From: an uncultured Muribaculaceae bacterium
GTDB lineage: Bacteria; Bacteroidota; Bacteroidia; Bacteroidales; Muribaculaceae
Reading direction: 5' to 3'
Length of the DNA stretch: 64,000 nt
Assembly (NCBI GenBank): GCA_910586975.1
Contig: CAJUKX010000008.1
Span: 1-64,000 of the forward strand
Shown here: piece by piece, positions 1 through 8,268 of the stretch
Numbering within the stretch: position 1 is the first letter of the stretch
Layout: every line of letters starts with the position of its first letter
Notes under the pieces: generated by a model
Database searches by the model: none
What the model saw: only the letters and a program-made list of their open reading frames with translations
What the model was told of the DNA's origin: nothing
Position numbers and translations under genes: made by a program

Positions 1-386
1 GTATAGAATTTACAAATAAGACACTTTGGATTTTCATAAAATCATCCAAAATTTTCAATTATAAATAGTTTGTAATTTGCAATCTTGAATTTGCAATAAC
101 CCTAAAACCACCTTAAACATTTATTAACAAACACATTAATCGCCTGATACTCATAGTTATTATGTCTAAATTCTAAAGTATAGCTTACTAAGATTTTAAT
201 AGAGTACACTGGTCGAACCCTAATCCGTGCCATAACTCCCTAATAGTTGAATAACAGAATGTAATATAATTGAGGTTTTACTTTAACTTTAATCATCATG
301 CCCTACCCTATATATCGGTTTGCAAATATAAATTCACAAAATTAAATTAGAATTTACATAGCCAAATAAAGATTTACAACTATAAA
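1..386. other. AT-rich left flank, no gene seen
   Basis: No open reading frame with gene-like composition, no tRNA cloverleaf and no rRNA segment is visible here. The stretch is strongly AT-rich. A TATATTTG box on the minus strand (complement of 323-330) could be a leftward promoter for a gene beyond the left edge, but no matching -33 element sits at the right distance, so I do not call it. Confidence 0.5.
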
Positions 387-418
387 TTTGGAAATATGAA
401 TTATTCTTTTTACATTTG
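387..418 (+). promoter_or_regulatory. Bacteroidetes-type promoter of the XRE regulator
   Basis: TTTG at 387-390 and TACATTTG at 411-418 are separated by 20 bp, matching the Bacteroidetes consensus (-33 TTTG, -7 TAnnTTTG). Transcription would start near 425, about 45 bases before the preferred ATG at 469. Confidence 0.7.
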
Positions 419-468
419 CACTCAGTTATAAAATTATTGTTTTGGATCATTTTATTCCATTTTCAATC

Positions 469-1041
469 ATGGATATAGTTGAAAGATTAATCGCATATCG
501 AAATTACACCGGATACTCCAATTCTCAATTTGCAGATTTGGCCAATATTCCTCGTCCAACCCTTTCTCAGTTTCTAAATGGTCGAAACAAGCGATTGAGT
601 GATGACATGACATCCAAGCTTCATCAAGCATTTCCGGATTTAAACATCCTGTGGTTGCTATTTGGTGAAGGGGATATGCTGACCGATAAAAATATTGAAA
701 TCTCAGAGGCCAATATTAATGAAAATCCGACAATTTTAGATTCAAATAAAATTGATTATCAGAATATTAATATTCCCGGAGGTTCTGATGAAAATGCAAC
801 GAACAGTCAGGCAAACAGAAATAATCAACCAAATAGCTTTAAAAAAAATGGTGAAGACCCGTTTGAAGCCCTAAAACAAGAGGATTCCAATGGGAATTCC
901 AATTTTTTAACCGGACAACCCTGTCAAAAAATATCTGACGCACCGGTTGTCCCAATCGATCCCTCCAAAAAGATTAAGTCAATAATGGTTTTCTATTCAG
1001 ATAACAGTTACGAAATGTTCACACCAAATTCCGAAAAATAA
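469..1041 (+). CDS. XRE-family helix-turn-helix transcriptional regulator
   Basis: Likely DNA-binding regulator of 190 residues. The N-terminal 65 residues form an XRE/phage-repressor-like HTH (NSQFADLANIPRPTLSQFLN, followed by an FPDLNILWLLFGEGDM motif seen in many Bacteroidales XRE proteins). The middle is Asn/Ser/Gln-rich and probably disordered, and a short conserved-looking tail ends the protein. An upstream TTG (442) would add nine residues. I prefer ATG 469 because the HTH begins there. The gene is monocistronic, with its own promoter and terminator, directly before the cytochrome bd locus. A role in oxygen or redox control would be guesswork. The gene is AT-richer than its right-hand neighbours. 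Confidence 0.75.
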   Translation: MDIVERLIAYRNYTGYSNSQFADLANIPRPTLSQFLNGRNKRLSDDMTSKLHQAFPDLNILWLLFGEGDMLTDKNIEISEANINENPTILDSNKIDYQNINIPGGSDENATNSQANRNNQPNSFKKNGEDPFEALKQEDSNGNSNFLTGQPCQKISDAPVVPIDPSKKIKSIMVFYSDNSYEMFTPNSEK

Positions 1042-1084
1042 ACATAATCTTTGTTCTAATAATCTTAAATTCTTTTTTGGTGAC

Positions 1085-1120
1085 AAAAAAGGTGATGGGC
1101 TAAATCTCATCACCTTTTTT
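1085..1120 (+). terminator. Rho-independent terminator after XRE gene
   Basis: The arms 1085-1097 and 1108-1120 (AAAAAAGGTGATG / CATCACCTTTTTT) form a 13-bp stem with a 10-base loop and a T-run in and after the right arm. It separates the regulator from the cyd operon. Confidence 0.9.
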
Positions 1121-1154
1121 TATTCCATTTATATCTTTTTTCATATAATTTATG

Positions 1155-1162
1155 TAAATTTG
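1155..1162 (+). promoter_or_regulatory. -7 box of the cyd operon promoter
   Basis: TAAATTTG matches the Bacteroidetes -7 consensus. No TTTG lies about 20 bp upstream, so the -33 element is weak or replaced by an activator site. Initiation near 1169 would leave only about 11 bases before the ATG at 1180. Confidence 0.55.
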
Positions 1163-1179
1163 CCGTAATAAGAAATGCA

Positions 1180-1398
1180 ATGAAAAAACACATCTTTAAA
1201 AGAGCATACGAAATGTATTACGATGGTTTTCGGTCTATGACAGTAGGACGAAAACTATGGGCTCTGATCATAGTGAAATTAGCTATCATTTTTCTGGTTC
1301 TGAAACTTTTCTTTTTCCCGGATATTTTACAGACTGAATATGACAGCGATGAATCAAGGGCCAATGCAGTTCGCAAATCTCTTATAACCCAGCCATAA
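1180..1398 (+). CDS. DUF4492 small membrane protein of the cytochrome bd operon
   Basis: A 72-residue protein with a basic N-terminus (FKRAYEMYYDGFRSMTVGRKLW), one hydrophobic segment at about residues 27-46 and a polar tail. The sequence matches my memory of the DUF4492 family, which in Bacteroidota sits immediately upstream of cydA. The gap to cydA is 39 bases, so the three genes are probably one operon. A role as a small assembly or accessory subunit, by analogy with CydX, is inference from position and size only. Confidence 0.8.
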   Translation: MKKHIFKRAYEMYYDGFRSMTVGRKLWALIIVKLAIIFLVLKLFFFPDILQTEYDSDESRANAVRKSLITQP

Positions 1399-1437
1399 CA
1401 AATAATCATAATATTAATCCTAAAAAAGACTTGAAAG

Positions 1438-3003
1438 ATGAATGACTTTTTAAGTATGGTAGATTGGTCGAGAGCTCAATTTGCTCTTACAGCCATGTAC
1501 CATTGGCTTTTCGTCCCCCTTACAATCGGTCTTGCTCTTATAGTGGCGGTGATGGAGACCATCTATTATCGCACTAATCAGGAGCGCTGGAAGGGGATCA
1601 CTAAATTCTGGATGACGCTGTTCGGCATCAACTTCGCCATAGGCGTGGCCACCGGTATCATCCTCGAATTTGAATTCGGAACAAACTGGTCAAACTACTC
1701 ATGGTTTGTCGGAGATATCTTCGGAGCGCCACTGGCTATCGAGGGTATTTTTGCATTCTTCATGGAAGCTACATTTGTAGCAGTGATGTTCTTTGGATGG
1801 AATAAGGTGAGCAAAGGCTTCCACCTTGCATCCACATGGCTTGTCGCTTTAGGCGTTGCTCTGTCGGCGCTTTGGATTCTCGTTGCCAATGCGTGGATGC
1901 AGAATCCCGTAGGCATGGAGTTCGATCCCGCACAAATGCGCAACGTTATGGACGACTTCTGGGCCGTTGCTTTCAATGGCGTTTCGATGAACAAATTCTT
2001 CCATGCCGTGACTAGCGGATGGTGCCTTGCCGGTACATTTGTAGTAGGTGTGAGCTGCTGGCTTCTCTGGCGCAAAAGCAATGTTGAAGCTGCGCGTTCT
2101 TCGCTCAAGGTTGGTGCATGGGTAGGTTTGCTGGGTATCTTGTTTACTATGTGGACCGGTGACGGTTCTGCTGTTCAAGTAGCAAAAGTCCAGCCCATGA
2201 AGCTTGCTGCAATGGAAGGCCTGTATGACGGCAAAGTAGGTCAAGAGCTGGTTGGCTTTGGTCTTGTGAATACCGATAAGAGACCCGGCGACGATCTTCA
2301 GGCTATCAATTATGAGATTTCCATCCCTTACGGACTGTCAATCCTCGCAAACCATGATCCTCATAGTTTCGTTCCCGGCATCAACAATCTCATATATGGA
2401 TATGAACTCAATGCCGATGGCGACACTATTAAAACCACATCTTACGCAGACCGCATAGCAATGGGTCGCGAAGCCCGTCAGGCTCTGCTCGACTATGACA
2501 AGGCTTCAAAAGCCGGCGATGAAACAGCCATGTCCGAAGCCCACTCACGTATCAAGGAGAATTTCAAATTCTTTGGATACGGATACCTTGACAAGGCTGA
2601 AGATGCCATTCCCCCTGTAGCACTTACATTCTATTCATTCCGTGTAATGGTGATGATCGGTGGATACCTCCTTCTCTTCTTCCTTCTCGCAATTGCCGCA
2701 ACTACATGGAAAAACGAATGGCTCGAAAAGTCGTGGCTCCATTGGGTAGGCATCATCTCAATTCCTCTGGTATGGATATGCAGCCAAGCCGGTTGGATTG
2801 TAGCCGAAGTTGGACGTCAGCCCTGGGTTATCCAGGATCTTATGCCCACTAATGCCGCTATTTCAGATATCAGCTCATCTTCAGTACAAATAACATTCTG
2901 GATGTTTGCAGTTCTGTTCACTTGCCTGCTCGCAGCAGAAATCAGCATTATGCTCCGCTACATCTCGCGTTCTTCAAAATCGAATATCGAACAAGCCCAT
3001 TAA
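1438..3003 (+). CDS. cydA: Cytochrome bd quinol oxidase subunit I
   Basis: Haem-bearing subunit of cytochrome bd, which oxidises quinol and reduces oxygen to water with high affinity in the cytoplasmic membrane. It has 521 residues, close to the E. coli length. H22 and H189 align with the E. coli haem ligands H19 and H186 at a constant offset of +3, as do E102 and E110 (E. coli E99/E107). Multiple membrane helices are visible, and the GRQPWVIQDLMPT motif near the C-terminal third is typical. It is followed 13 bases later by cydB. In an anaerobe this oxidase supports nanaerobic respiration or oxygen scavenging, a known feature of Bacteroides. Confidence 0.97.
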   Translation: MNDFLSMVDWSRAQFALTAMYHWLFVPLTIGLALIVAVMETIYYRTNQERWKGITKFWMTLFGINFAIGVATGIILEFEFGTNWSNYSWFVGDIFGAPLAIEGIFAFFMEATFVAVMFFGWNKVSKGFHLASTWLVALGVALSALWILVANAWMQNPVGMEFDPAQMRNVMDDFWAVAFNGVSMNKFFHAVTSGWCLAGTFVVGVSCWLLWRKSNVEAARSSLKVGAWVGLLGILFTMWTGDGSAVQVAKVQPMKLAAMEGLYDGKVGQELVGFGLVNTDKRPGDDLQAINYEISIPYGLSILANHDPHSFVPGINNLIYGYELNADGDTIKTTSYADRIAMGREARQALLDYDKASKAGDETAMSEAHSRIKENFKFFGYGYLDKAEDAIPPVALTFYSFRVMVMIGGYLLLFFLLAIAATTWKNEWLEKSWLHWVGIISIPLVWICSQAGWIVAEVGRQPWVIQDLMPTNAAISDISSSSVQITFWMFAVLFTCLLAAEISIMLRYISRSSKSNIEQAH

Positions 3004-3016
3004 TCCCTTTTAAGTC

Positions 3017-4159
3017 ATGACTGAATTAGAAATGTTACAAGCCTATTGGTGGCTTCTTATAGCTGTATTAGGCGCAGCTATCGTGTTCATGCTCTTCGTA
3101 CAGGGAGGGCAATCAATGCTTTTCTGTGGCAAGAGAAGCGAAACCGACCGTCAGCTCATGGTCAACTCTCTCGGCAGAAAATGGGAGCTGACATTTACTA
3201 CACTCGTCGTTTTTGGCGGTGCATTCTTTGCCTCATTTCCCCTATTCTACTCCACCAGCTTTGGCGGTGCATACTGGTTGTGGATGTCTATCCTAATCAG
3301 CTTCGTACTTCAGGCTGTAAGCTATGAATATCGCCGCAAGCACGGCAATCTGTACGGAACCGGCACATACGATGTATTCTTGCTCATCAACGGATTCTTC
3401 GGCTGTGTATTGCTTGGCGTAGCTGTAGGAACCATGTTCTTCGGAGGAAGCTTCGAGATAGTACGTACTAACCTTCTTGAACCCGGAAATCCCGTTATTT
3501 CACGTTGGGCACCCACCCATGGCCTCGAAGCAATTGCCTGCTGGCAGTGCTTGCTGCTTGGGGTTGTAGTATATATGCTTGCACGTACACAGGCGTCATT
3601 ATATTTTTTGAACAACATCCGTTCTGACGAACAGTTCGAAAAACGTATGCGCACCAAAGTTCTCATAAACGGCGTAATTTTCGCATTGCTCTTTGTTGTA
3701 TGGGTAGTTGTTTTATTCCTCACCACAGGAAAACAAGTCGACGCCACCGGTACAGTGGTAGATGTCCCCAACCTCTATCTGCACAACTACCTTGACATGT
3801 GGGGATGGCTTATCGCATTCCTGCTTGGCGTTGTACTTGTGCTCAGCGGTATTGCTGCCGGAGCATTCACTTCCTCGCGCAACGGTATCTGGTTAAGCGG
3901 AATCGGTACAATCCTTGTAGTCATCTCTCTTTTTGCAGTTGCAGGCTACAACAATACATGTTACCTACCCTCCAATACCTATCCCCAGTCATCACTTACT
4001 ATCTCAAACAGCTCTTCATCGCTCTATACCTTAAAAGCAATGAGCTGGGTGAGCCTGTTTATTCCCGTAGTGATTCTTTACATCATTTACGTCTGGCGTA
4101 AGATGAACCACGGAGGTTTGACTGCTGATGATGTTGCAAAAGGCAGTCACCAGTATTGA
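3017..4159 (+). CDS. cydB: Cytochrome bd quinol oxidase subunit II
   Basis: Second core subunit of the bd oxidase, 380 residues with about eight to nine hydrophobic segments. Family hallmarks include the early WWLLIAVLGAAIVFMLFVQGGQ segment, GRKWELTFTTLVVFGGAFFASFPL, and the C-terminal NTCYLPSNTYPQSSLTISNSSSS region before the last helix. It forms a heterodimer with CydA and is the last gene of the DUF4492-cydA-cydB operon. It ends at a strong bidirectional terminator facing the convergent DUF3667 gene. Confidence 0.96.
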   Translation: MTELEMLQAYWWLLIAVLGAAIVFMLFVQGGQSMLFCGKRSETDRQLMVNSLGRKWELTFTTLVVFGGAFFASFPLFYSTSFGGAYWLWMSILISFVLQAVSYEYRRKHGNLYGTGTYDVFLLINGFFGCVLLGVAVGTMFFGGSFEIVRTNLLEPGNPVISRWAPTHGLEAIACWQCLLLGVVVYMLARTQASLYFLNNIRSDEQFEKRMRTKVLINGVIFALLFVVWVVVLFLTTGKQVDATGTVVDVPNLYLHNYLDMWGWLIAFLLGVVLVLSGIAAGAFTSSRNGIWLSGIGTILVVISLFAVAGYNNTCYLPSNTYPQSSLTISNSSSSLYTLKAMSWVSLFIPVVILYIIYVWRKMNHGGLTADDVAKGSHQY

Positions 4160-4181
4160 TAATATAATTATTCACATAAAT

Positions 4182-4219
4182 AAAAAAGATAGTCGTTCGG
4201 CATGACGGCTATCTTTTTT
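4182..4219. terminator. Bidirectional terminator between cydB and DUF3667 gene
   Basis: AAAAAAGATAG at 4182-4192 pairs with CTATCTTTTTT at 4209-4219, extended inward by several more pairs. A-rich and T-rich flanks let it work in both directions between two converging genes. Confidence 0.92.
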
Positions 4220-4241
4220 ATTTATAAACAGAAGGGACTTT

Positions 4242-5024
4242 TTATACGGACTTTAATCCTATCCCTATCATTATACCGATAAGTATCATAAGCAATAAAT
4301 AGATTAAGCATACAACAATAATATATCGGACTAAATAAATGATACGTTTCCTGACAGGTGAAATTGAGAAGGCTTTATACATACCCAATGAGCATATTAT
4401 TACAGAATAAATATACTCTGCTGCTGAATAAATTGATTCAGATATCATTAAAAGAGGATATGCTATAACACCAAAAATCAAGAATGCTGAAGCCATATAT
4501 ACCATTGCTGTAAAATACTCAGCCATATTAAACTTTTTAGCTCCAACTTTTCCATAAACCAATGGTATCGCCAATAATGCAGGGGCATAAATGGTGAGAT
4601 TCTGAGCCAATACATTGCTCATTAAATAATTCCCAATGTAAAGTGTGATTTTGTATAACAAAGGAATATCGTTACCGCTCATATCCGAAACAGGCGACTG
4701 CGTTTCTGTATGAAAAAAGTCTCCGACAACAGCGCTTATGAAGCAGACTAAAATCAGCATTGATATTGGAGCTACATATCGGATCCTCCTGCACTGGATA
4801 TAATCCCTTATCACTACCCATGGATGAATAAGAAGATTCCAAGCAGTAGACAAGAAGCCCTTGTTGATTCGCGACAAACCTGAAATTACGCCGATAAAAA
4901 AAGATTTGTTCTCAAGCCTTTCTACTTGTACAGACTGTCCACAATCAGGACAAAAATTAGAAGTGCAAGGACATCCACAGTTTTTACACTTCATTACTTG
5001 TTCGATTTTTTCTGATGAAGCCAT
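4242..5024 (-). CDS. DUF3667 zinc-ribbon membrane protein
   Basis: 260 residues of unknown function. The N-terminus carries a zinc-ribbon-like pattern (CKNCGCPC...CPDCGQ, residues about 13-30). A linker and an amphipathic stretch ending in RDYIQCRRIRYVAPISML follow, then about five to six membrane segments. This arrangement is that of the DUF3667 family of Bacteroidota. It converges with cydB, has its own promoter, and appears monocistronic. Codon and base use is more AT-rich than the adjacent cyd and rarA genes. No enzymatic motif is visible. Confidence 0.75.
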   Translation of the reverse strand: MASSEKIEQVMKCKNCGCPCTSNFCPDCGQSVQVERLENKSFFIGVISGLSRINKGFLSTAWNLLIHPWVVIRDYIQCRRIRYVAPISMLILVCFISAVVGDFFHTETQSPVSDMSGNDIPLLYKITLYIGNYLMSNVLAQNLTIYAPALLAIPLVYGKVGAKKFNMAEYFTAMVYMASAFLIFGVIAYPLLMISESIYSAAEYIYSVIICSLGMYKAFSISPVRKRIIYLVRYIIVVCLIYLLLMILIGIMIGIGLKSV

Positions 5025-5092
5025 CTTGCTTTTCTCAGTCTAATTTGATTAGTTATGAATATACTCGCTAAAGAATCGTGTCTTTCGGATTG

Positions 5093-5121
5093 CAAAATTA
5101 CTGAATTTATTTTAATACAAA
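5093..5121 (-). promoter_or_regulatory. Probable promoter of the DUF3667 gene
   Basis: On the minus strand, TTTG (complement of 5118-5121) and TAATTTTG (complement of 5093-5100) are 17 bp apart, slightly shorter than usual. Initiation near 5087 gives a leader of about 60 bases. Confidence 0.5.
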
Positions 5122-5149
5122 GAACGCTATCGTCAGGTAATAATCAGAA

Positions 5150-5177
5150 AGGGCCTGACATATTCATGTCGGACCCT
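5150..5177 (-). terminator. Hairpin terminator after rarA
   Basis: AGGGCCTGACAT (5150-5161) and ATGTCGGACCCT (5166-5177) form an imperfect stem with a 4-base loop. Read leftward, a T-rich stretch follows. It separates rarA from the DUF3667 promoter. Confidence 0.6.
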
Positions 5178-5214
5178 CATCAAAATCTATTCAGATATTC
5201 TATTCTAAGCAGCG

Positions 5215-6483
5215 TTATCCCCATCGCGACTTTTGGCGTGCAGTCATTACATCCTCTGCCTGATTGCTGCATGGAGTCCATAATTTTACATTTTGTATCG
5301 CATCTGGTAAAAATTGCTGACGTACAAAATTTCCGGGATAATCATGAGCATACTTATAGCCTTCACCATAACCGAGTTTCTTCATAAGAGATGTTGGTGC
5401 GTTTCTCAGATGCAAAGGCACCGGCAGATTGCCTGACCGTTCTACTTCGGCCATTGCCGCAGCTATTGCCTTATATGCTGAATTAGATTTAGCCGAAGTT
5501 GCAAGATAAATGGTACACTCGGCAAGCGGAATACGACCTTCAGGCATTCCGATTTTCATTATAGCGTCGTATGTGGCGTTGGCGAGCAGCAGTGCATTAG
5601 GATTTGCGAGACCTATATCTTCGGCAGCGACTATCACCAGACGGCGCGCTATAAATTCAGGATCCTCGCCTCCGGCTATCATACGCGCAAGCCAATATAC
5701 AGCGGCATCCGGGTCAGAGCCTCTGATACTTTTGATAAATGCCGATATGATATCGTAGTGCATCTCCCCACCCTTGTCGTATGCCTGTGGATTGCGTTGA
5801 AGGCGTTCTGTCACCACTCTATCATTAATAACTATAGGCTCACCTGCCGGTGTGGATTGTTCGAGAAGATCAAGGATATTGAGCAGCTTGCGAGCGTCTC
5901 CTCCCGAGTATCTGAACAAAGCAGCAGTTTCTTCTATCTTCACCTCGCGCTTGCTCAAGATCTCATCTTTGGCTACGGCATGTTCAAGCAGACGTGTCAG
6001 GTCGTTCTCGTTTAAAGGTTCAAGCGTATAAACCTGAGCTCGCGAGAGCAGTGGTCTTATAACTTCAAATGAAGGATTCTCGGTAGTCGCTCCAATAAGG
6101 GTTACCGTTCCGTCTTCCACCGCACCGAGCAAACTGTCCTGCTGACTCTTGCTGAAACGGTGTATTTCGTCAATAAACAATATGGGCCTACCGGCCGAAA
6201 ACATACTCCGGCTTTCATTGCGGCATTGTGTTATCACATCTCTCACATCCTTTACTCCTGAAGTAACAGCCGACAATGTATGAAATTCGCTCTTGGTGGC
6301 ATTGGCTATAATACGTGCAAGTGTAGTCTTTCCAACCCCCGGGGGGCCCCATAGTATGAATGATGCCACATTGCCCGTATCTATCATCCTTCGGAGAATA
6401 CGTCCATCACCCACAAGATGAGACTGCCCTATATATTCATCAAGAGTCTGCGGCCTCAGCCGCTCTGCGAGAGGTTTAAGCAT
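5215..6483 (-). CDS. rarA: Replication-associated recombination protein A (AAA+ ATPase)
   Basis: RarA/MgsA-type clamp-loader-like ATPase acting at stalled replication forks in the cytoplasm. It has 422 residues. Walker A is WGPPGVGKTT (K52 in the P-loop), Walker B ILFIDEIHRF lies near residues 100-110, and sensor 1 is GATTENPSF. The C-terminal helical domain shows the family motifs IKSIRGSDPDAAVYWLARM and EDIGLANP. Length agrees with E. coli RarA (447) and Mgs1-type proteins. The upstream TPR gene ends 78 bases away with a terminator in the gap, so rarA likely has its own promoter. Confidence 0.95.
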   Translation of the reverse strand: MLKPLAERLRPQTLDEYIGQSHLVGDGRILRRMIDTGNVASFILWGPPGVGKTTLARIIANATKSEFHTLSAVTSGVKDVRDVITQCRNESRSMFSAGRPILFIDEIHRFSKSQQDSLLGAVEDGTVTLIGATTENPSFEVIRPLLSRAQVYTLEPLNENDLTRLLEHAVAKDEILSKREVKIEETAALFRYSGGDARKLLNILDLLEQSTPAGEPIVINDRVVTERLQRNPQAYDKGGEMHYDIISAFIKSIRGSDPDAAVYWLARMIAGGEDPEFIARRLVIVAAEDIGLANPNALLLANATYDAIMKIGMPEGRIPLAECTIYLATSAKSNSAYKAIAAAMAEVERSGNLPVPLHLRNAPTSLMKKLGYGEGYKYAHDYPGNFVRQQFLPDAIQNVKLWTPCSNQAEDVMTARQKSRWG

Positions 6484-6506
6484 ATTTTTTATACTGAAAT
6501 TAGAAA

Positions 6507-6544
6507 AAAATGGTTAGGAATTTTACGAAATCCCTAACCATTTT
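6507..6544 (-). terminator. Rho-independent terminator after TPR gene
   Basis: AAAATGGTTAGG (6507-6518) pairs with CCTAACCATTTT (6533-6544). Leftward reading continues into a run of T. It closes the small membrane protein / PstS-like / TPR group. Confidence 0.9.
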
Positions 6545-6561
6545 ATATCATTGTTTATTTA

Positions 6562-8178
6562 TTATTCAGCTGCGGGAGCAGGATTGATTTCGCGGTAAAG
6601 ATCTGAGTATTCCTTAGCCTTGGCTTCATCGGGTTCAACTTTAGAATAGAACTGAATGATGAACATGTAAGCTTCGTTATAAAGCTTTTTGGTAGCTTCT
6701 GGCAGTGCGCTCTTGTTGGCGTTTTCAGGGTTAGCGTTGAGAATATCGAGCATCTTCTGATATTCGGCTACTGCTGCGGTATTGGGCAGATTGTGGTTGC
6801 CCGACATGATGAGGCGAGCTTTTCTCTGATACAGAGAAGGTTCAGTTGTCGACAGTTCAAGTACCTTGTCGATGTATTTGAGACCCTCGGCTGAAGCCTT
6901 GGCACGGAGTTCATCGTCCTTTGCAGTTGCTGCTGCATTCAGCCAACGTCCTGAAGCTGAGTAAAGGTCGTTAAGGCTGGGTTCTTCAAGAGTTGCCAGA
7001 TATTTGCTGTAAGCATCAGCAGCCTTTGCATAATCCTTGTTTTTGGTATATACAGTGCTGAGGTTCTGGAGAACTGCACCGTTGTCAGGATATTTTTCTG
7101 CGGCAAGTTCCATCTGTACAAGAGCCAGCGAATCCTGACCGAGGGCTGCATAAATATCAGAAAGTGTGGTGTAGTCGTTAGATGTGAATTGAGCATCGGG
7201 GTGGTTCTTGAAGAACGCTTCACCATCCTTCAATGCCTGATCAAACTGTTCGAGCTTGGCTTCGTTAAGGAACACGAGACGTTCCATGATGAAGTTGTTG
7301 GGAGTGGTTGCGAGAACCTCTTTTGCAGTCTGCAGCGAATTGGCGAAGTCATCACCGTAGTACTGAAGAACAGCATAACGGGCCTTATCCTGGGGGAAGT
7401 GATTGGGATTCTGGATGTACTGGCCGTACTGTTCGGCAGCCTGCTTCCAGTAGTTGGCTTCGTAGAGTTTTTCGGCAAGTTCACGCTGTGCGAGGGCTGA
7501 CTGAGGAGCCAGTGTCAAGAATTCCTTAAGTTTGTCGATAGAGAACTTGGGATTTACGTGAAAGTAAGAATTGGCATACTTCACATAGCCTTCGGGGTTA
7601 CCCTTGTCATAACCGGTAGCCATTTCATACTTGGCAGCAGCGCTACCGAAGTCTTCGTTTGCCACGAGCATGTCACCTTCGAGGATATAGATAGAGGGTT
7701 CCTGGTGCTTTGAATCCTTGTGAGCTTTAGCGAGCAGCTTGTCGATGGTTGTAGCGTATGCTACGGGGTCGGCATTGAAATAAGCGCGTGCGATTGATAC
7801 GGTTATTTCGTTGTTCTTTTTAGCGAGTTTCTGAGCTTTTTTGAAGTTTTCTTCAGCAGCTTTGACATCTTTGTTCTTAAGATCTATAGCACCGAGACCT
7901 ACAAAGTTGTAAGCATTTTCGGGGTTTGCAGCTATACCTGCTTCGAAGTATTTCTTAGCTTCAGCTGTGTTGCCAAGCGAAAGTTCGGTTTGGCCAAGAT
8001 AGTAGTTGGCAAGAGCCTTATCGGTATCACCGTTGTTGATAGTTTTTTGGAGGATGGTCTTGGCATTCTCGTATTGTCCTGCCTTGTAATACTCGATACC
8101 ATCCATGTAGCCCTGGCTTTGGGCAGCTGCACTGAGCGCACCGGCCAGCACAAATGTTAATAGAGCGTTAAATTTCAT
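6562..8178 (-). CDS. Exported tetratricopeptide-repeat protein
   Basis: 538 residues with a Sec signal peptide (residues 1-19, cleaved after SAAAQ). The rest is a string of TPR units (for example GQYENAKTILQKTI, ALANYYLGQTELSLGNTAEAKKYFEAGI, AYNFVGLGAIDLKNKDVKAAEENFKKA, and further units to about residue 400). Such repeats are protein-interaction scaffolds. In Bacteroidota a TPR protein of this size commonly follows a PstS-like lipoprotein, as here. Those genes often sit beside ExbBD/TonB energisers, which are absent in this window. A periplasmic scaffold role is inference. Confidence 0.8.
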   Translation of the reverse strand: MKFNALLTFVLAGALSAAAQSQGYMDGIEYYKAGQYENAKTILQKTINNGDTDKALANYYLGQTELSLGNTAEAKKYFEAGIAANPENAYNFVGLGAIDLKNKDVKAAEENFKKAQKLAKKNNEITVSIARAYFNADPVAYATTIDKLLAKAHKDSKHQEPSIYILEGDMLVANEDFGSAAAKYEMATGYDKGNPEGYVKYANSYFHVNPKFSIDKLKEFLTLAPQSALAQRELAEKLYEANYWKQAAEQYGQYIQNPNHFPQDKARYAVLQYYGDDFANSLQTAKEVLATTPNNFIMERLVFLNEAKLEQFDQALKDGEAFFKNHPDAQFTSNDYTTLSDIYAALGQDSLALVQMELAAEKYPDNGAVLQNLSTVYTKNKDYAKAADAYSKYLATLEEPSLNDLYSASGRWLNAAATAKDDELRAKASAEGLKYIDKVLELSTTEPSLYQRKARLIMSGNHNLPNTAAVAEYQKMLDILNANPENANKSALPEATKKLYNEAYMFIIQFYSKVEPDEAKAKEYSDLYREINPAPAAE

Positions 8179-8224
8179 AAATACTTATAGATTGTTTTTA
8201 ATTGCTTTTTCCTTTTATTATAAC

Positions 8225-8259
8225 GGCTGGATGTGGGATAACCCACACCCGGCCTTTTT
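8225..8259 (+). terminator. GC-rich hairpin oriented as a plus-strand terminator
   Basis: GGCTGGATGTGGG (8225-8237) and CCCACACCCGGCC (8242-8254) form a 13-position stem with one mismatch and a 4-base loop. TTTTT follows on the plus strand only. Both flanking genes run leftward, so it would stop antisense transcripts, or act as an mRNA-stabilising structure between the PstS-like and TPR genes. Confidence 0.6.
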
Positions 8260-8268
8260 ATCAGTTTC

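Noticed and set aside
181..300. Sequence GGTCGAACCCTAATCC resembling a tRNA T-arm
   Set aside because: No acceptor, D or anticodon arm can be folded around it, so no tRNA is called.
1695..2244. Long minus-strand frames inside cydA
   Set aside because: They are shadows of the well-supported cydA reading frame; their translations show no family motif and no promoter.
5055..5387. Plus-strand frame of 110 codons across the DUF3667/rarA gap
   Set aside because: It crosses the rarA terminator and the rarA 3' end and has no domain or promoter.
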